Origin: Thermoflexus sp.
Lineage (GTDB): Bacteria > Chloroflexota > Anaerolineae > Thermoflexales > Thermoflexaceae
Length of the DNA stretch: 6,825 nucleotides
Direction: 5' to 3'
NCBI GenBank assembly: GCA_017743605.1
Contig: JAGHYO010000119.1
Coordinates: 1 to 6,825 of the forward strand
The translations under genes and the position numbers were made by a program. The notes beneath the pieces were generated by a model. It was not told the origin of the DNA. It made no database searches and saw only the letters and a list, made by a program, of their open reading frames with translations. Below, piece after piece: positions 1-6,461 of this stretch (the stretch's first letter is position 1; every line of letters starts with the position of its first letter).

Positions 1-858
1 ACCGACGCTGCTGTCGCCATGGCCACCGGGCAGCTGTGGCTGAAGGTCCCCTCCACCATGAAGCTGTTCTACCAAGGGACCCTACGTCCCTGGGTGACGG
101 CCAAGGACCTCATCCTTCACACCATCGGCCGCATCGGGGTGGACGGGGCGCTTTATATGGCCATGTATTTCACCGGCCCGGTGATTTCGCAGCTCAGCAT
201 GGACGCCCGCTTCACCATCACCAATATGGCCATCGAAGCGGGGGCGAAGACCGGGCTGATGGACGTTGACGAGAAGACCCTGGAATTCGTGCGGCCGCGG
301 GCCCGGCGCCCCTTCACGGTCTACCGGGACGACCCGGACGCCCGCTATGAGGTGGAGCTGGATTTTAACGTCAGCGATTGGGAGCCGACGGTGGCTGCGC
401 CCCATCTGCCCTCCAACGTGCAGCCGGTGGCCGAGCTGTCCCACATCCGCATCGATCAGGTGTTCATCGGCTCCTGCACCAACGGCCGCATCGAGGACCT
501 GCGCCTGGCGGCCCGCATCCTCCAGGGCCAGCGGGTGCATCCGGAGGTCCGCTGCATCATCATCCCGGGCAGCGGGGCCGTCTACCGCCAGGCCCTGGCC
601 GAGGGCCTGATCGACATCTTCGTGGAGGCCGGGGCGGTGGTCGGGTTGCCCTCCTGTGGCCCCTGCATGGGAGGCTACTCCGGCGTGCTGGGGCCCGGGG
701 AGCGCTGCGTCTCAACCACCAACCGCAACTTCGTCGGCCGCATGGGGCATCCGACCAGTGAGGTGTATCTGGCCAACCCGGCCGTGGCTGCCGCCAGCGC
801 CATCCTGGGGCGCATCGCCAGCCCCGAGGAGGTGCCTGCGACGGCCGTGGCGGCATAA
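1..858 (+). CDS. leuC: 3-isopropylmalate dehydratase large subunit LeuC (5'-truncated)
   Basis: This is the large, iron-sulphur subunit of isopropylmalate isomerase, an aconitase-family enzyme. With LeuD it interconverts 2- and 3-isopropylmalate and, in the citramalate route, citramalate and 3-methylmalate. The reading frame is open from base 1, and the residues before Met7 (TDAAVA) fit the conserved family stretch ahead of MATGxLWxKVP, so Met7 is internal and the true start lies upstream. 285 residues remain; about 130 N-terminal residues are missing if this is the short (~420 residue) form. The three [4Fe-4S] ligands are present: Cys159 in GSCTNGR, and Cys219 and Cys222 in SCGPCMGG. Their spacing (60 and 3) matches what I recall for E. 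coli LeuC (347, 407, 410). The C-terminal signature STTNRNFVGRMG is also intact. It is the first gene of the visible operon. A homoaconitase-like specificity cannot be excluded from sequence alone, but the neighbours favour LeuC. Confidence 0.95.
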   Translation, partial: TDAAVAMATGQLWLKVPSTMKLFYQGTLRPWVTAKDLILHTIGRIGVDGALYMAMYFTGPVISQLSMDARFTITNMAIEAGAKTGLMDVDEKTLEFVRPRARRPFTVYRDDPDARYEVELDFNVSDWEPTVAAPHLPSNVQPVAELSHIRIDQVFIGSCTNGRIEDLRLAARILQGQRVHPEVRCIIIPGSGAVYRQALAEGLIDIFVEAGAVVGLPSCGPCMGGYSGVLGPGERCVSTTNRNFVGRMGHPTSEVYLANPAVAAASAILGRIASPEEVPATAVAA

Positions 859-928
859 GTTGGCGCCGAATCCGCTCTGGATGGTCAGAACTGGAGATGC
901 CTCGAGAAGCCCATACGGAAACCGGTTG

Positions 929-934
929 AGGAGG
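929..934 (+). promoter_or_regulatory. Ribosome binding site of the 54-residue ORF
   Basis: A perfect AGGAGG lies seven bases before the ATG at 942, inside a longer GAGGAGGAGAG purine run. It is one of the best Shine-Dalgarno matches in the window, and it is the main reason to treat the short frame after it as a translated gene rather than spacer. Confidence 0.7.
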
Positions 935-941
935 AGAGACC

Positions 942-1106
942 ATGAAGGACCGCCGCTGGGCATGGGAGTGGGAGGACGTCCTGGAGGGGGCCATCGCCTC
1001 GTGGGAGGCCACGCACGGGGACGATGGGAAACGCGTCCACGAAGCGGATTGGGTCGTGGACTGCATGATGGGCTGCTACAACTTCACCGAGCCGGCGGAG
1101 GGCTGA
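942..1106 (+). CDS. Unrecognised acidic, Trp-rich 54-residue microprotein between leuC and leuD
   Basis: I do not recognise this protein. It has 54 residues: a Trp-rich N-terminus (Trp at 6, 8, 10, 21 and 37), a strong excess of Asp/Glu (13, against 5 Lys/Arg), and a C-terminal CMMGCY motif with Cys41 and Cys45 spaced C-x3-C. No signal peptide or membrane segment is apparent, so it is probably cytoplasmic. Support for coding is strong for its size. It has AGGAGG seven bases upstream, about nine in ten of its codons end in G or C like its neighbours, and its stop falls two bases before the leuD ATG, an arrangement typical of translational coupling. The leuD ribosome binding site lies inside its last codons. 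Its place between the two subunits of an Fe-S isomerase invites the guess of an accessory, assembly or coupling peptide; that is inference only. Alternatively it is merely a leader that delivers ribosomes to leuD. Confidence 0.72.
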   Translation: MKDRRWAWEWEDVLEGAIASWEATHGDDGKRVHEADWVVDCMMGCYNFTEPAEG

Positions 1107-1108
1107 CG

Positions 1109-1618
1109 ATGCGCTTCGAAGGGCGCGCCTGGGTGTTCGGCGACAACATCGACACGGACGTGATCATCCCCGGGCGGTATCTCAACACGACGGACCCGCA
1201 GGAGCTGGCTGCCCACTGCATGGAGGGCGTGGACCCGGAGTTCCCCCGCAAGGTGCAGCCTGGCGACGTTGTGGTAGCGGGCCGGAACTTCGGCAGCGGC
1301 TCCTCCCGGGAGCATGCGCCCATCAGCCTCAAGGCGGCCGGGATCTCCTGCGTCATCGCCAAATCCTTCGCCCGGATCTTCTTCCGTAACGCCATCAACA
1401 TCGGCCTGCCGGTGCTGGAGTGCCCGGAGGCCGTGGAAGCCATCCAGCCCGGGGATGCGCTGGAGGTCCGCCTGGACACCGGGGAGGTCCTCCACCGGCG
1501 GACGGGTCGAACCTTCCGGGCCAAGCCCTATCCCCCGTTCATGCTGGAGCTGATCCGCGCCGGAGGGTTGATCCCCTACACCAAAGCCCGGCTCCGACGA
1601 GGATCCGCCCAAAGCTGA
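1109..1618 (+). CDS. leuD: 3-isopropylmalate dehydratase small subunit LeuD
   Basis: This small (swivelling) subunit of isopropylmalate isomerase completes the active site on LeuC. Its 169 residues fit the short bacterial/archaeal LeuD class rather than the ~200-residue enterobacterial form. Visible motifs are FGDNIDTDVIIPGRYLNT (residues 10-27), where YLNT at 24-27 is the substrate-recognition loop, and NFGSGSSREHAP (60-71), the hallmark aconitase swivel motif. Next come AKSFARIFFRNAINIGLP and a C-terminal GGLIPY. The ATG at 1109 is chosen because GGAGGG at 1097-1102 precedes it by six bases, protein homology begins immediately, and it sits two bases after the stop of the small upstream ORF. 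The frame is open further upstream into leuC, but that extension has no homology and overlaps two genes. The YLNT loop leaves substrate preference (isopropylmalate, methylmalate or homoaconitate) open; cimA and leuB downstream argue for the first two. Confidence 0.96.
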   Translation: MRFEGRAWVFGDNIDTDVIIPGRYLNTTDPQELAAHCMEGVDPEFPRKVQPGDVVVAGRNFGSGSSREHAPISLKAAGISCVIAKSFARIFFRNAINIGLPVLECPEAVEAIQPGDALEVRLDTGEVLHRRTGRTFRAKPYPPFMLELIRAGGLIPYTKARLRRGSAQS

Positions 1619-1628
1619 ACCCATCCCC

Positions 1629-1634
1629 AGGAGG
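1629..1634 (+). promoter_or_regulatory. Ribosome binding site ahead of the ATG at 1642
   Basis: AGGAGG lies seven bases before an ATG and shortly after the leuD stop. It is too far from the cimA start to serve that gene directly. It therefore suggests that something begins at 1642, or that it is a relic of an older gene junction. Confidence 0.45.
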
Positions 1635-1641
1635 GAAAGCG

Positions 1642-1866
1642 ATGGGACGCCGAGAGAGGAGGTGGACCCGGGTTGCCCCAGGCCGGGAGCTCGTTCGACG
1701 GGTCCTGGCCGGGGCTGCCCGCGCCATCGCCGCCGCCTTCGGCCGATGGACAACCCCCGCATGGCATCCCATACCGGTCGAGGAGGTGCGCGATGGAACG
1801 CGTCTGGCTTTACGACACTACCCTGCGCGACGGCAGCCAGCGAGAAGGGATCTCCTTCACTGTTGA
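1642..1866 (+). CDS. Possible Arg-rich 74-residue small ORF overlapping the cimA start
   Basis: I do not recognise this product. The frame encodes 74 residues with 17 Arg, an Ala-rich central stretch (AGAARAIAAAF) and a motif around residue 41 reading WHPIPVEEV. It starts 23 bases after leuD behind an excellent AGGAGG and ends 74 bases inside cimA in a different frame. Points for: the ribosome binding site, the otherwise unexplained 174-base leuD-cimA gap, and a counterpart small ORF between leuC and leuD. Points against: weaker third-position GC than its neighbours, Arg-rich composition that GC-rich noncoding DNA easily produces, and a long overlap whose final residues are dictated by cimA. 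If translated, ribosomes would cross the cimA binding site and could couple or dampen cimA expression. Otherwise this is an unusually long cimA leader. Confidence 0.35.
   Translation: MGRRERRWTRVAPGRELVRRVLAGAARAIAAAFGRWTTPAWHPIPVEEVRDGTRLALRHYPARRQPARRDLLHC
1781..1788 (+). promoter_or_regulatory. Ribosome binding site that fixes the cimA start
   Basis: AGGAGGTG is a near-perfect anti-Shine-Dalgarno complement. It lies just upstream of the ATG at 1793, where CimA homology begins (MERVWLYDTTLRDGSQ). It rules out the in-frame upstream ATG at 1673, which would add 40 Pro/Ser-rich residues without family resemblance. Confidence 0.85.
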
Positions 1867-3364
1867 AGACAAGCTCCGCATCACTGAGAAGCTGGATCAA
1901 CTGGGCGTGCACTACATCGAAGGAGGATGGCCGGGCTCCAACCCCAAGGACGCGGAATACTTCCGCCGGGCGCGGCAGATGAGCCTCCGCCACGCCCGCA
2001 TCGCCGCCTTCGGCATGACCCGGCGCCCCGGCCGCCGGGCTGAGGACGACGAGAACTTGCGGGCGCTGCTGGAGGCGGAGACGCCGGCTGTCACTGTGGT
2101 CGGCAAGTCCTGGGACCTGCATGTCCACCGGGTGCTGGAGACCACGCTGGAGGAGAACCTGGCGATGATCCGGGAGAGCGTGGCTCTCCTCAGGGCCCAT
2201 GGGCGGGAGGTGATCTACGACGCCGAGCATTTCTTCGACGGCTGGAAGCGCAACCCGGACTATGCCCTGGCCACCCTCCGGGCCGCCCAGGAAGGCGGGG
2301 CCGGCTGGATCGTCCTGTGCGATACCAACGGCGGATCGATGCCGTGGGAGATCGAAGAGGGGGTGGAGGCGGCGAAGCGGGCTGTCTCCGTCCCCCTAGG
2401 GATCCACACCCACAACGACGGCGAGCTGGCGGTGGCTAACTCCCTGGCCGCCGTCCGCCGGGGCGTCCGGCAAGTGCAAGGGACGATCAACGGCTACGGG
2501 GAGCGGGTGGGCAACGCCAACCTGATCTCCGTCATCGCCAACTTGAAGCTCAAGATGGGCATCGATTGCGTGACGGACGAGCAGCTGGCTCGCCTGACGG
2601 AAGTCTCCCGCTTCGTGGCCGAGGTGGCCAACCTTCCCCATGATTCCCATCAGCCCTACGTAGGGGCCAGCGCCTTCGCCCATAAGGGCGGCATCCACGT
2701 GGCAGCCATCCTGAAGGTCGAGGAGAGCTACCAGCACATCGATCCCGCTTGCGTGGGCAACGTCAAGCGAGTGCTGATCTCAGAGCTCTCGGGGCGCGGG
2801 AACATCGTCGCCAAGGCGATGGAGTTCGGACTGCGCCTCGACCCGAGCGACCCCGCGGTGCAGGCAGCGGTGCGCCGGATCAAGGAGCTGGAGAACGAGG
2901 GGTTCTATTTCGAGGACGCCGAGGCCTCGGTGATCCTGATGCTCCAGCGCGCCCGGCCGGACTACATCCCGCCTTTCCAGGTCCTGGATTATGTGGTGAT
3001 GGTGGAGCGGCGGGAGGGCCGCTCGCCGGTGGCCGAGGCCGCCGTCAAAGTCCGGCTGAACGGAGAGATCGTGCACACCGCTGCGGAGGGCAACGGGCCG
3101 GTGAACGCCCTGGACGCGGCGCTGCGCAAGGCCCTTCTCCCTTGCTATCCGGCGCTCTCCCGGGTGCATCTGACCAACTACCGGGTGCACATCCTCAACG
3201 GCGACGCCGGGACGGCGGCCCGGGTGCGGGTGTGGATCGAGAGCACCGACGGCCAGCGGGTTTGGCGCACTGTCGGGGCCTCCACCAACATCCTGGAGGC
3301 CAGCCGCCTGGCCCTGGAGGACAGCCTGGAGTTCGGGATCGATCCCACGGCGGATCATCCCTGA
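1793..3364 (+). CDS. cimA: (R)-citramalate synthase CimA
   Basis: CimA condenses pyruvate with acetyl-CoA to (R)-citramalate, the first committed step of threonine-independent isoleucine synthesis (EC 2.3.3.21). The 523 residues match the long CimA class of the DRE-TIM metallolyase (LeuA-like) family rather than isopropylmalate or homocitrate synthase. The N-terminus reads LYDTTLRDGSQREGISF, with catalytic Arg12 and metal-binding Asp13, followed by HYIEGGWPGSNPKD at 40-53, which is characteristic of this class. Metal-ligand histidines are in HTHND (205-209), and the INGYGERVGNANL signature covers 232-244. The TIM barrel fills roughly residues 1-280; a linker region follows, and about 390-515 form the LeuA-type dimerisation/allosteric domain, where feedback by isoleucine would act in known relatives. 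The gene sits between leuD and leuB, whose products process its product. The leuB start follows after 29 bases. No truncation or frameshift is seen. A plain LeuA role is unlikely given the GGWPGSNPKD region. Confidence 0.94.
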   Translation: MERVWLYDTTLRDGSQREGISFTVEDKLRITEKLDQLGVHYIEGGWPGSNPKDAEYFRRARQMSLRHARIAAFGMTRRPGRRAEDDENLRALLEAETPAVTVVGKSWDLHVHRVLETTLEENLAMIRESVALLRAHGREVIYDAEHFFDGWKRNPDYALATLRAAQEGGAGWIVLCDTNGGSMPWEIEEGVEAAKRAVSVPLGIHTHNDGELAVANSLAAVRRGVRQVQGTINGYGERVGNANLISVIANLKLKMGIDCVTDEQLARLTEVSRFVAEVANLPHDSHQPYVGASAFAHKGGIHVAAILKVEESYQHIDPACVGNVKRVLISELSGRGNIVAKAMEFGLRLDPSDPAVQAAVRRIKELENEGFYFEDAEASVILMLQRARPDYIPPFQVLDYVVMVERREGRSPVAEAAVKVRLNGEIVHTAAEGNGPVNALDAALRKALLPCYPALSRVHLTNYRVHILNGDAGTAARVRVWIESTDGQRVWRTVGASTNILEASRLALEDSLEFGIDPTADHP

Positions 3365-3393
3365 ATCCGAAACCCCTTCCCGCGAAGGAAACG

Positions 3394-4470
3394 ATGGGAC
3401 GCTTCGTGATCGCGGCGCTGCCCGGAGACGGGATCGGGCCAGAGGTGACCGCGGAGGCTGTCCGCGTCCTGGAGGCGGTGGGGCGCCGGTTCTGCCATAC
3501 CTTCGAGTTCCACGCGTCCCTCATCGGGGGGGCGGCCATTGACGCCACCGGCTCGCCGCTTCCCCCTGAGACCCTGGAGCGGTGCCGCCGCTCGGACGCG
3601 ATCCTGCTGGGGGCGGTGGGTGGGCCGAAGTGGGACGACCCCGCCGCCCCCGTCCGTCCGGAGCAGGGGTTGCTGGGGCTGCGCAAGGCCTTTGACCTCT
3701 TCGCCAACCTACGCCCCGTGCGGGTCTTCCCTGTCCTGGCGGGCGCAACGCCCCTGAAGGAGCGGCTGGTGCAGGGCGTGGATATCATGTTTGTTCGCGA
3801 GCTCACCGGCGGCCTCTACTTCGGCCCCCGTCAGGAGGCCGGGCCGGACGGCGAGGAGGCCTATGACACCATGCGTTACACCCGAGGGGAGATCGAGCGG
3901 GTGGTGCGGCTGGCCGCCCGGCTAGCCCGGGGCCGCCGGAAGCAGCTCACCTCGGTGGACAAGGCCAACGTGCTGGCGGCCTCCCGCCTCTGGCGCCGGG
4001 TGACCGAGGAAGTGATCCGGCGGGAGTTCCCGGAATTGGCGCTGGAGCACCTGTTGGTGGACGCCTTCGCCATGCATCTGATCCGGCGCCCGACGGCCTT
4101 TGATGTGGTAGTGACGGAGAACATGTTCGGGGATATCCTCACCGACGAGGCCTCGGTGCTGGCGGGGTCCATGGGGATGCTCCCCTCGGCCTCGCTGGGG
4201 GAGAGCCCGCCGGGGCTTTTCGAGCCGGTGCACGGCTCGGCCCCGGACATCGCCGGGCGCAACTTGGCCAACCCCATCGGGGCGATCCTGAGCGCAGCGC
4301 TTATGCTGCGCTACGCCTTCGGCCTGGAGGCGGAGGCGCAGGCGGTGGAGCAGGCGGTGAAGGGCGTCCTCGACGCGGGTTACCGCACCCCGGACATCGC
4401 CGATGGGGAGACCTGCGTTGTGGGGACCCGAGAGATGGGCGAGGCCATCGCCCAACGCATCCTCGCGTAG
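3394..4470 (+). CDS. leuB: 3-isopropylmalate dehydrogenase LeuB
   Basis: LeuB is an NAD-dependent beta-decarboxylating dehydrogenase. It converts 3-isopropylmalate to 4-methyl-2-oxopentanoate in leucine synthesis and, in the citramalate route, 3-methylmalate to 2-oxobutyrate. The length of 358 residues is normal. Motifs in order: LPGDGIGPEV (9-18), LLGAVGGPKWDD (71-82), GLRKAFDLFANLRPVR (95-110), and RELTGGLYFGPR with catalytic Tyr142. Then come VDKANVL with catalytic Lys190, LVDAFAMHLI with metal-binding Asp223, MFGDILTDEAS with Asp247 and Asp251, and EPVHGSAPDIAGRNLANP (277-294) at the cofactor site. The residue set parallels Tyr139, Lys185, Asp217, Asp241 and Asp245 of Thermus LeuB. The start at 3394 has AAGGA at 3385-3389. 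The frame is open far upstream inside cimA, but without homology. The first Ala of the usual VDAAAM or VDNAAM is Phe here, a minor variation. Its place directly after cimA suggests it serves isoleucine as well as leucine synthesis. Confidence 0.96.
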   Translation: MGRFVIAALPGDGIGPEVTAEAVRVLEAVGRRFCHTFEFHASLIGGAAIDATGSPLPPETLERCRRSDAILLGAVGGPKWDDPAAPVRPEQGLLGLRKAFDLFANLRPVRVFPVLAGATPLKERLVQGVDIMFVRELTGGLYFGPRQEAGPDGEEAYDTMRYTRGEIERVVRLAARLARGRRKQLTSVDKANVLAASRLWRRVTEEVIRREFPELALEHLLVDAFAMHLIRRPTAFDVVVTENMFGDILTDEASVLAGSMGMLPSASLGESPPGLFEPVHGSAPDIAGRNLANPIGAILSAALMLRYAFGLEAEAQAVEQAVKGVLDAGYRTPDIADGETCVVGTREMGEAIAQRILA

Positions 4471-4612
4471 GGGCGCAGCGCCGCTATGCCCCCAAGACAG
4501 GCGCCCTGGAAGTATCTCAGAATAGAGTTGCGAAGCGTTTGTTTAGGGCCCCAGGGCTTGCGCCGCAAGCTCACCCGGAGATCCCTGGAACACGAACCGA
4601 GGAGGCACAGCG
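4471..4612 (+). other. leuB-ilvD spacer with hairpin and AT-richer patch
   Basis: This 142-base gap is the longest noncoding stretch in the operon. It holds an AT-richer patch (about 4511-4543) that contrasts with the GC-rich surroundings, including a weak promoter-like pair: AAGACA at 4494-4499 and CAGAAT at 4518-4523, 18 bases apart. It also holds a hairpin at 4554-4572 and, at 4599-4605, the GAGGAGG ribosome binding site of ilvD. I see no T-box consensus and no leucine/isoleucine-rich leader peptide. An internal promoter giving ilvD independent expression is possible but unproven. Confidence 0.35.
4554..4572 (+). other. Hairpin in the ilvD leader
   Basis: The perfect arms GCTTGC and GCAAGC enclose a three-base GCC loop. 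The stem extends outward by a G-T wobble and a G-C pair to eight base pairs. It ends 26 bases before the ilvD ribosome binding site. There is no following T-run, so a classical intrinsic terminator is unlikely; an RNA-processing or stability element is as plausible as chance. Confidence 0.35.
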
Positions 4613-6298
4613 ATGAGCGTTCCCGCGAACGGGCGGAAGCACCGCAGCGCACGAATGACGGAGGGCGTGGAACGAGCCCCCCACCGGGCGATGTTCCGGG
4701 CGGTGGGCTTCCGGGACGAGGATCTCCGCCGGCCCTTCATCGGCGTCGCCAACACCTGGTTCGAGGCCCAGCCCTGCAATCATCATCTCCACCGTCTGGC
4801 CGAGCTCGTCAAACAGGGGATCCGCGACGCTGGCGGCACCCCGATCGAGTTCAACGCGGTGCCGGTCAACGACGCCATGGGGATGGGCCACGAGGGGATG
4901 CGAGCCTCCCTAGTCAGCCGGGATCTGATCGCCGACTCCATTGAGCTGGCCGCGGTGGCCTATCAGTTCGACGCCCTGGTGGCTATCGGGGGCTGCGACA
5001 AGACCCAGCCAGCCTGCGTCATGGCCATGGCCCGCCTGAACCTGCCCTCGATTTACCTTTACGGAGGAAGCGTCCCCCCCGGGAGCTGGCGCGGGCGGGC
5101 GGTGACCATCCAGGACGTCTTCGAGGCGGTGGGGGCGGTCTCCCGCGGGCGGATGCGCGTGGAGGAGCTGCGGGAGCTGGAGGAGGTGGCGGTGCCCACC
5201 TACGGCGCCTGCGGGGGGATGTTCACCGCCAACACCATGGCCTCCGCCTTCGAGGCCATGGGGCTGACGCTCCCCAACGCCGCTGCCCCGGTGGCCCCCA
5301 GCCGGGCCCGGGAGGAGCTGGCCTACGAGACGGGGCAGGCCATCGTCCATATCCTGGAGGCCGGGATCCGGCCCCGGGACGTCATGACCCGGGAGGCCTT
5401 CGAGAACGCCATCGCCGTGGCTGCCGCCATGGGCGGCTCCACCAACCTGATCCTTCACCTCCTGGCCATCGCCTACGAGGCCGGCGTCTCCCTCGCGCTG
5501 GATGACTTCGAGCGCATTAGCGAGCGGACGCCCCACCTGGCGGACCTGAAGCCGGCGGGCCGGTATGTGATGGCCGATGTAGATCGCATCGGCGGGGTGC
5601 CGGTGGTGATGAAGGCCTTGCTAGACGCCGGGCTGCTGCATGGGGACTGCCGCACCGTCACCGGGGAAACCATTGCGGAGCGCCTCCGCGGCGTGACCTT
5701 CCCCGAGGATCAGGATGTAGTGCGGCCGGTCCATCGCCCCCTCCATCCCACCGGCGGCTATGTGATCCTGCGGGGGAACCTCGCCCCAGAGGGCGGGGTG
5801 TTGAAGATCACGGGGACCACGAAACGTTATCATCAGGGGCCCGCCCGGGTCTTCGACCGGGAAGAGGAGGCCTTTGAGGCGGTCAACCGCGGGCAGATCC
5901 GCCCAGGGGATGTGGTGGTGGTGCGCTACGAGGGACCGAAGGGCGGGCCTGGGATGCGGGAGATGCTGGTGGTGACCGCCGCCCTGGTGGGCCAGGGCCT
6001 GAAGGATGAGGTGGCCCTGCTTACGGATGGCCGCTTCTCCGGAGCCACCCACGGCCTCATGATCGGCCACATCTCCCCGGAGGCCGCTGTCGGCGGGCCC
6101 CTGGCCCTGCTCCAAGATGGGGATCTCATCGTGATCGACGTGGATCGCCGGACCGTGGACGCAGCGCTCTCCGAAGAGGAGCTGGCCCGGCGCCGAGCGG
6201 CTTGGACCCCGCCGCCGCCGAAGTATCCCCACGGGCTCTTCGCCAAATACGCCCGGCTGGTCTCCTCGGCTGCCCAGGGCGCAGTGTGCGTCCCATAG
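4613..6298 (+). CDS. ilvD: Dihydroxy-acid dehydratase IlvD
   Basis: IlvD dehydrates 2,3-dihydroxy-3-methylpentanoate and 2,3-dihydroxyisovalerate to the 2-oxo acids that give isoleucine and valine; the latter also feeds leucine synthesis. It is a cytoplasmic Fe-S, Mg-dependent enzyme. The 561 residues are of normal length. Cluster ligands are Cys55 (NTWFEAQPCN), Cys128 (GGCDK) and Cys200 (YGACGGMFTANTM). Lys130, in CDK, is the lysine carbamylated in family structures. VNDAMGMGHEGMR (85-97) carries a Mg ligand at Asp87, and TDGRFSGATHG (471-481) carries the catalytic Ser476. The start at 4613 is set by GAGGAGG at 4599-4605 and by a standard N-terminus (MTEGVERAPHRAMFRAVGF) soon after. The motif after CDK reads TQPAC where many homologues have xxPG, adding Cys134. 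Sugar-acid dehydratases share this fold, but the operon and the NTWFEAQPCN region favour IlvD. It is the last gene of the operon. Confidence 0.95.
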   Translation: MSVPANGRKHRSARMTEGVERAPHRAMFRAVGFRDEDLRRPFIGVANTWFEAQPCNHHLHRLAELVKQGIRDAGGTPIEFNAVPVNDAMGMGHEGMRASLVSRDLIADSIELAAVAYQFDALVAIGGCDKTQPACVMAMARLNLPSIYLYGGSVPPGSWRGRAVTIQDVFEAVGAVSRGRMRVEELRELEEVAVPTYGACGGMFTANTMASAFEAMGLTLPNAAAPVAPSRAREELAYETGQAIVHILEAGIRPRDVMTREAFENAIAVAAAMGGSTNLILHLLAIAYEAGVSLALDDFERISERTPHLADLKPAGRYVMADVDRIGGVPVVMKALLDAGLLHGDCRTVTGETIAERLRGVTFPEDQDVVRPVHRPLHPTGGYVILRGNLAPEGGVLKITGTTKRYHQGPARVFDREEEAFEAVNRGQIRPGDVVVVRYEGPKGGPGMREMLVVTAALVGQGLKDEVALLTDGRFSGATHGLMIGHISPEAAVGGPLALLQDGDLIVIDVDRRTVDAALSEEELARRRAAWTPPPPKYPHGLFAKYARLVSSAAQGAVCVP

Positions 6299-6326
6299 TG
6301 AAGGTCAGGGCTGAAGCCTATCCTTA

Positions 6327-6342
6327 CCCGCTAGAAGGCGGG
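6327..6342 (+). other. Short GC-rich hairpin after ilvD
   Basis: CCCGC (6327-6331) and GCGGG (6338-6342) pair around a six-base loop 28 bases after the ilvD stop. The position suits an operon terminator, but the stem is only five base pairs and no T-run follows, so it may be chance in GC-rich DNA. Nothing else recognisable lies between 6299 and about 6450. Confidence 0.2.
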
Positions 6343-6461
6343 CTGACGGGGTGGCCATAGAGGGAAAGGCATCGGCAGCAGGGTTCTGTTATAGCGCACA
6401 ATCAGGCCGGGCCATAACTCACAACGCATTAAGGGCCTTCCTCCGGCCGCAGACGAAACCG

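Noticed and set aside
19..21. ATG at 19 as the leuC start
   Set aside because: The frame is open to base 1 with family-like residues before this Met, and it lies in the middle of the conserved LeuC sequence; no ribosome binding site precedes it.
656..1108. Upstream in-frame extension of leuD from 656
   Set aside because: It overlaps leuC and the small ORF, lacks LeuD homology, and the ATG at 1109 has its own ribosome binding site.
1673..1792. 40-residue N-terminal extension of CimA
   Set aside because: It is low-complexity Pro/Ser-rich sequence without family resemblance, while AGGAGGTG sits right before the ATG at 1793.
1076..2230. 384-residue minus-strand ORF opposite leuD and cimA
   Set aside because: It is antisense to two well-supported genes with no recognisable domain; long antisense frames are expected at this GC content.
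2749..3393. Long in-frame extension of leuB back into cimA
   Set aside because: It is out-of-frame reading of cimA, giving repetitive Gly/Ala/Arg/Pro-rich sequence typical of GC-rich shadows.
4486..4612. Leader peptide for attenuation upstream of ilvD
   Set aside because: The frame from 4486 has no ribosome binding site, no run of Leu, Ile or Val codons, and no stop before ilvD.
4471..4612. T-box riboswitch in the leuB-ilvD spacer
   Set aside because: I found no TGGNACCGCG-type core and no terminator/antiterminator pair with a T-run.
1109..4615. Most start codons (leuD, 1642 ORF, cimA, leuB, ilvD) are preceded by CG
   Set aside because: Five cases in GC-rich DNA with similar ribosome binding sites are too few to call a signal.
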